In this document: in pieces, positions 23,007-23,126 of the stretch
How the letters are laid out: each line of letters begins with the position of its first letter
Numbering within the stretch: position 1 is the first letter of the stretch
IMG/VR virus record: IMGVR_UViG_3300035698_005927
Coordinates: 1-23,126 of that record
DNA from: a virus
Length of the DNA stretch: 23,126 nucleotides
Strand: one strand, 5' to 3'
Translations under genes and position numbers: made by a program
The notes under the pieces: model-generated
Told to the model about the DNA's origin: nothing
What the model saw: only the letters and a program-made list of their open reading frames with translations
Databases searched by the model: none

Positions 23007-23126
23007 CTACACACAAACTAAAGATTTGTGTGTTTCCGACCTTGAAATTAAGGTTTTCTTTTTCAACGCTTCATTGCTTATGCCATCAAATGATGGTCTA
23101 ATTTTGGCTCTGCGTTTGTAATCGGA
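23007..23126 (-). CDS. Possible 3' end of a minus-strand gene (partial)
   Basis: On the minus strand 39 codons are open from the window edge to TAG at 23009-23007. They encode a charged, natural-looking segment (KRRAKIRPSFDGISNEAL, ending in THKSLVCV). Bases here are clearly richer in G+C than in the neighbouring genes (codons such as CGC, GCC, GCG and TCG), which suggests foreign origin. The plus strand also carries an ATG-started ORF of 39 codons (23002-23121) in the matching codon register, so which strand codes, if either, is undecided. It overlaps the E3 hairpins. I do not recognise the family. Confidence 0.35.
   Translation of the reverse strand, partial: SDYKRRAKIRPSFDGISNEALKKKTLISRSETHKSLVCV
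23009..23054. terminator. Two-hairpin element E3 with loop CTAAAGA
   Basis: Hairpin I pairs ACACACAAA (23009-23017) with TTTGTGTGT (23025-23033), 9 bp, around CTAAAGA. Hairpin II pairs ACCTT (23039-23043) with AAGGT (23050-23054) and is followed by TTTCTTTTT. It may terminate the ATPase transcript on the plus strand. The layout matches E2 in reverse orientation, and the loop matches E1 and E2. Confidence 0.55.

Overview
The window looks like part of the genome of a large, very AT-rich tailed phage with a contractile tail (a myovirus with T4-like structural genes) that probably infects a member of the Bacteroidota. Phage identity rests on a tail sheath gene, a tail tube gene, a T4 gp26-type baseplate protein and a PhoH-like ATPase. 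The host guess rests on a surface lipoprotein of a type common in Bacteroidota cells, a phage S1-domain protein, and A-rich start regions without Shine-Dalgarno sequences. No tRNA, rRNA, CRISPR array or insertion sequence was seen.

Layout. 1-1178: end of an upstream gene, a PhoH-like ATPase and a gene-poor gap with stem-loops. 1179-6713: a 398-aa protein of unknown function, a PAS-GAF sensor histidine kinase, a YkuK-like RNase H-fold protein and a four-domain S1 protein (both on the minus strand), a D12-class adenine methyltransferase and a 79-aa protein. 6738-10373 (minus): two probable virion proteins and a lipoprotein with a Tyr/Trp/Asn-rich core and a repetitive tail. 10535-16775 (plus): a giant tail sheath (1273 aa), tail tube, a small unknown protein, a gp26-like baseplate protein and a 70-aa protein that may also be made as a frameshift fusion to it. 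16842-19441: a HAD-family protein and a tandem array of leucine-rich-repeat genes with one collapsed and one stub copy. 19450-20301 (minus): a probable internal virion protein. 20391-22997: a broken AAA+ ATPase gene.

The most striking system is at 20391-22997. An AAA+ ATPase is cut exactly in its Walker A P-loop (GLPGTGK | T). The first half ends with a 27-residue N-intein. The second half begins with a 117-residue C-intein ending in His-Asn before Thr. Between the halves is a separate gene for a Vsr/EDxHD-like homing endonuclease with its own promoter-like sequence. The ATPase should become active only after trans-splicing. This is the 'fractured gene' arrangement, here with the very short N-intein typical of atypically split inteins.

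Other cross-gene signals are: (i) several proteins, including the LRR proteins, start with a peptide like the T4 capsid-targeting sequence, so they may be packaged in the head; (ii) three dispersed stem-loops share the loop CTAAAGA while their stems vary; (iii) a palindrome TTATATATAA recurs in intergenic regions and may be a phage promoter. All identifications come from reading motifs by eye; no database search was run.
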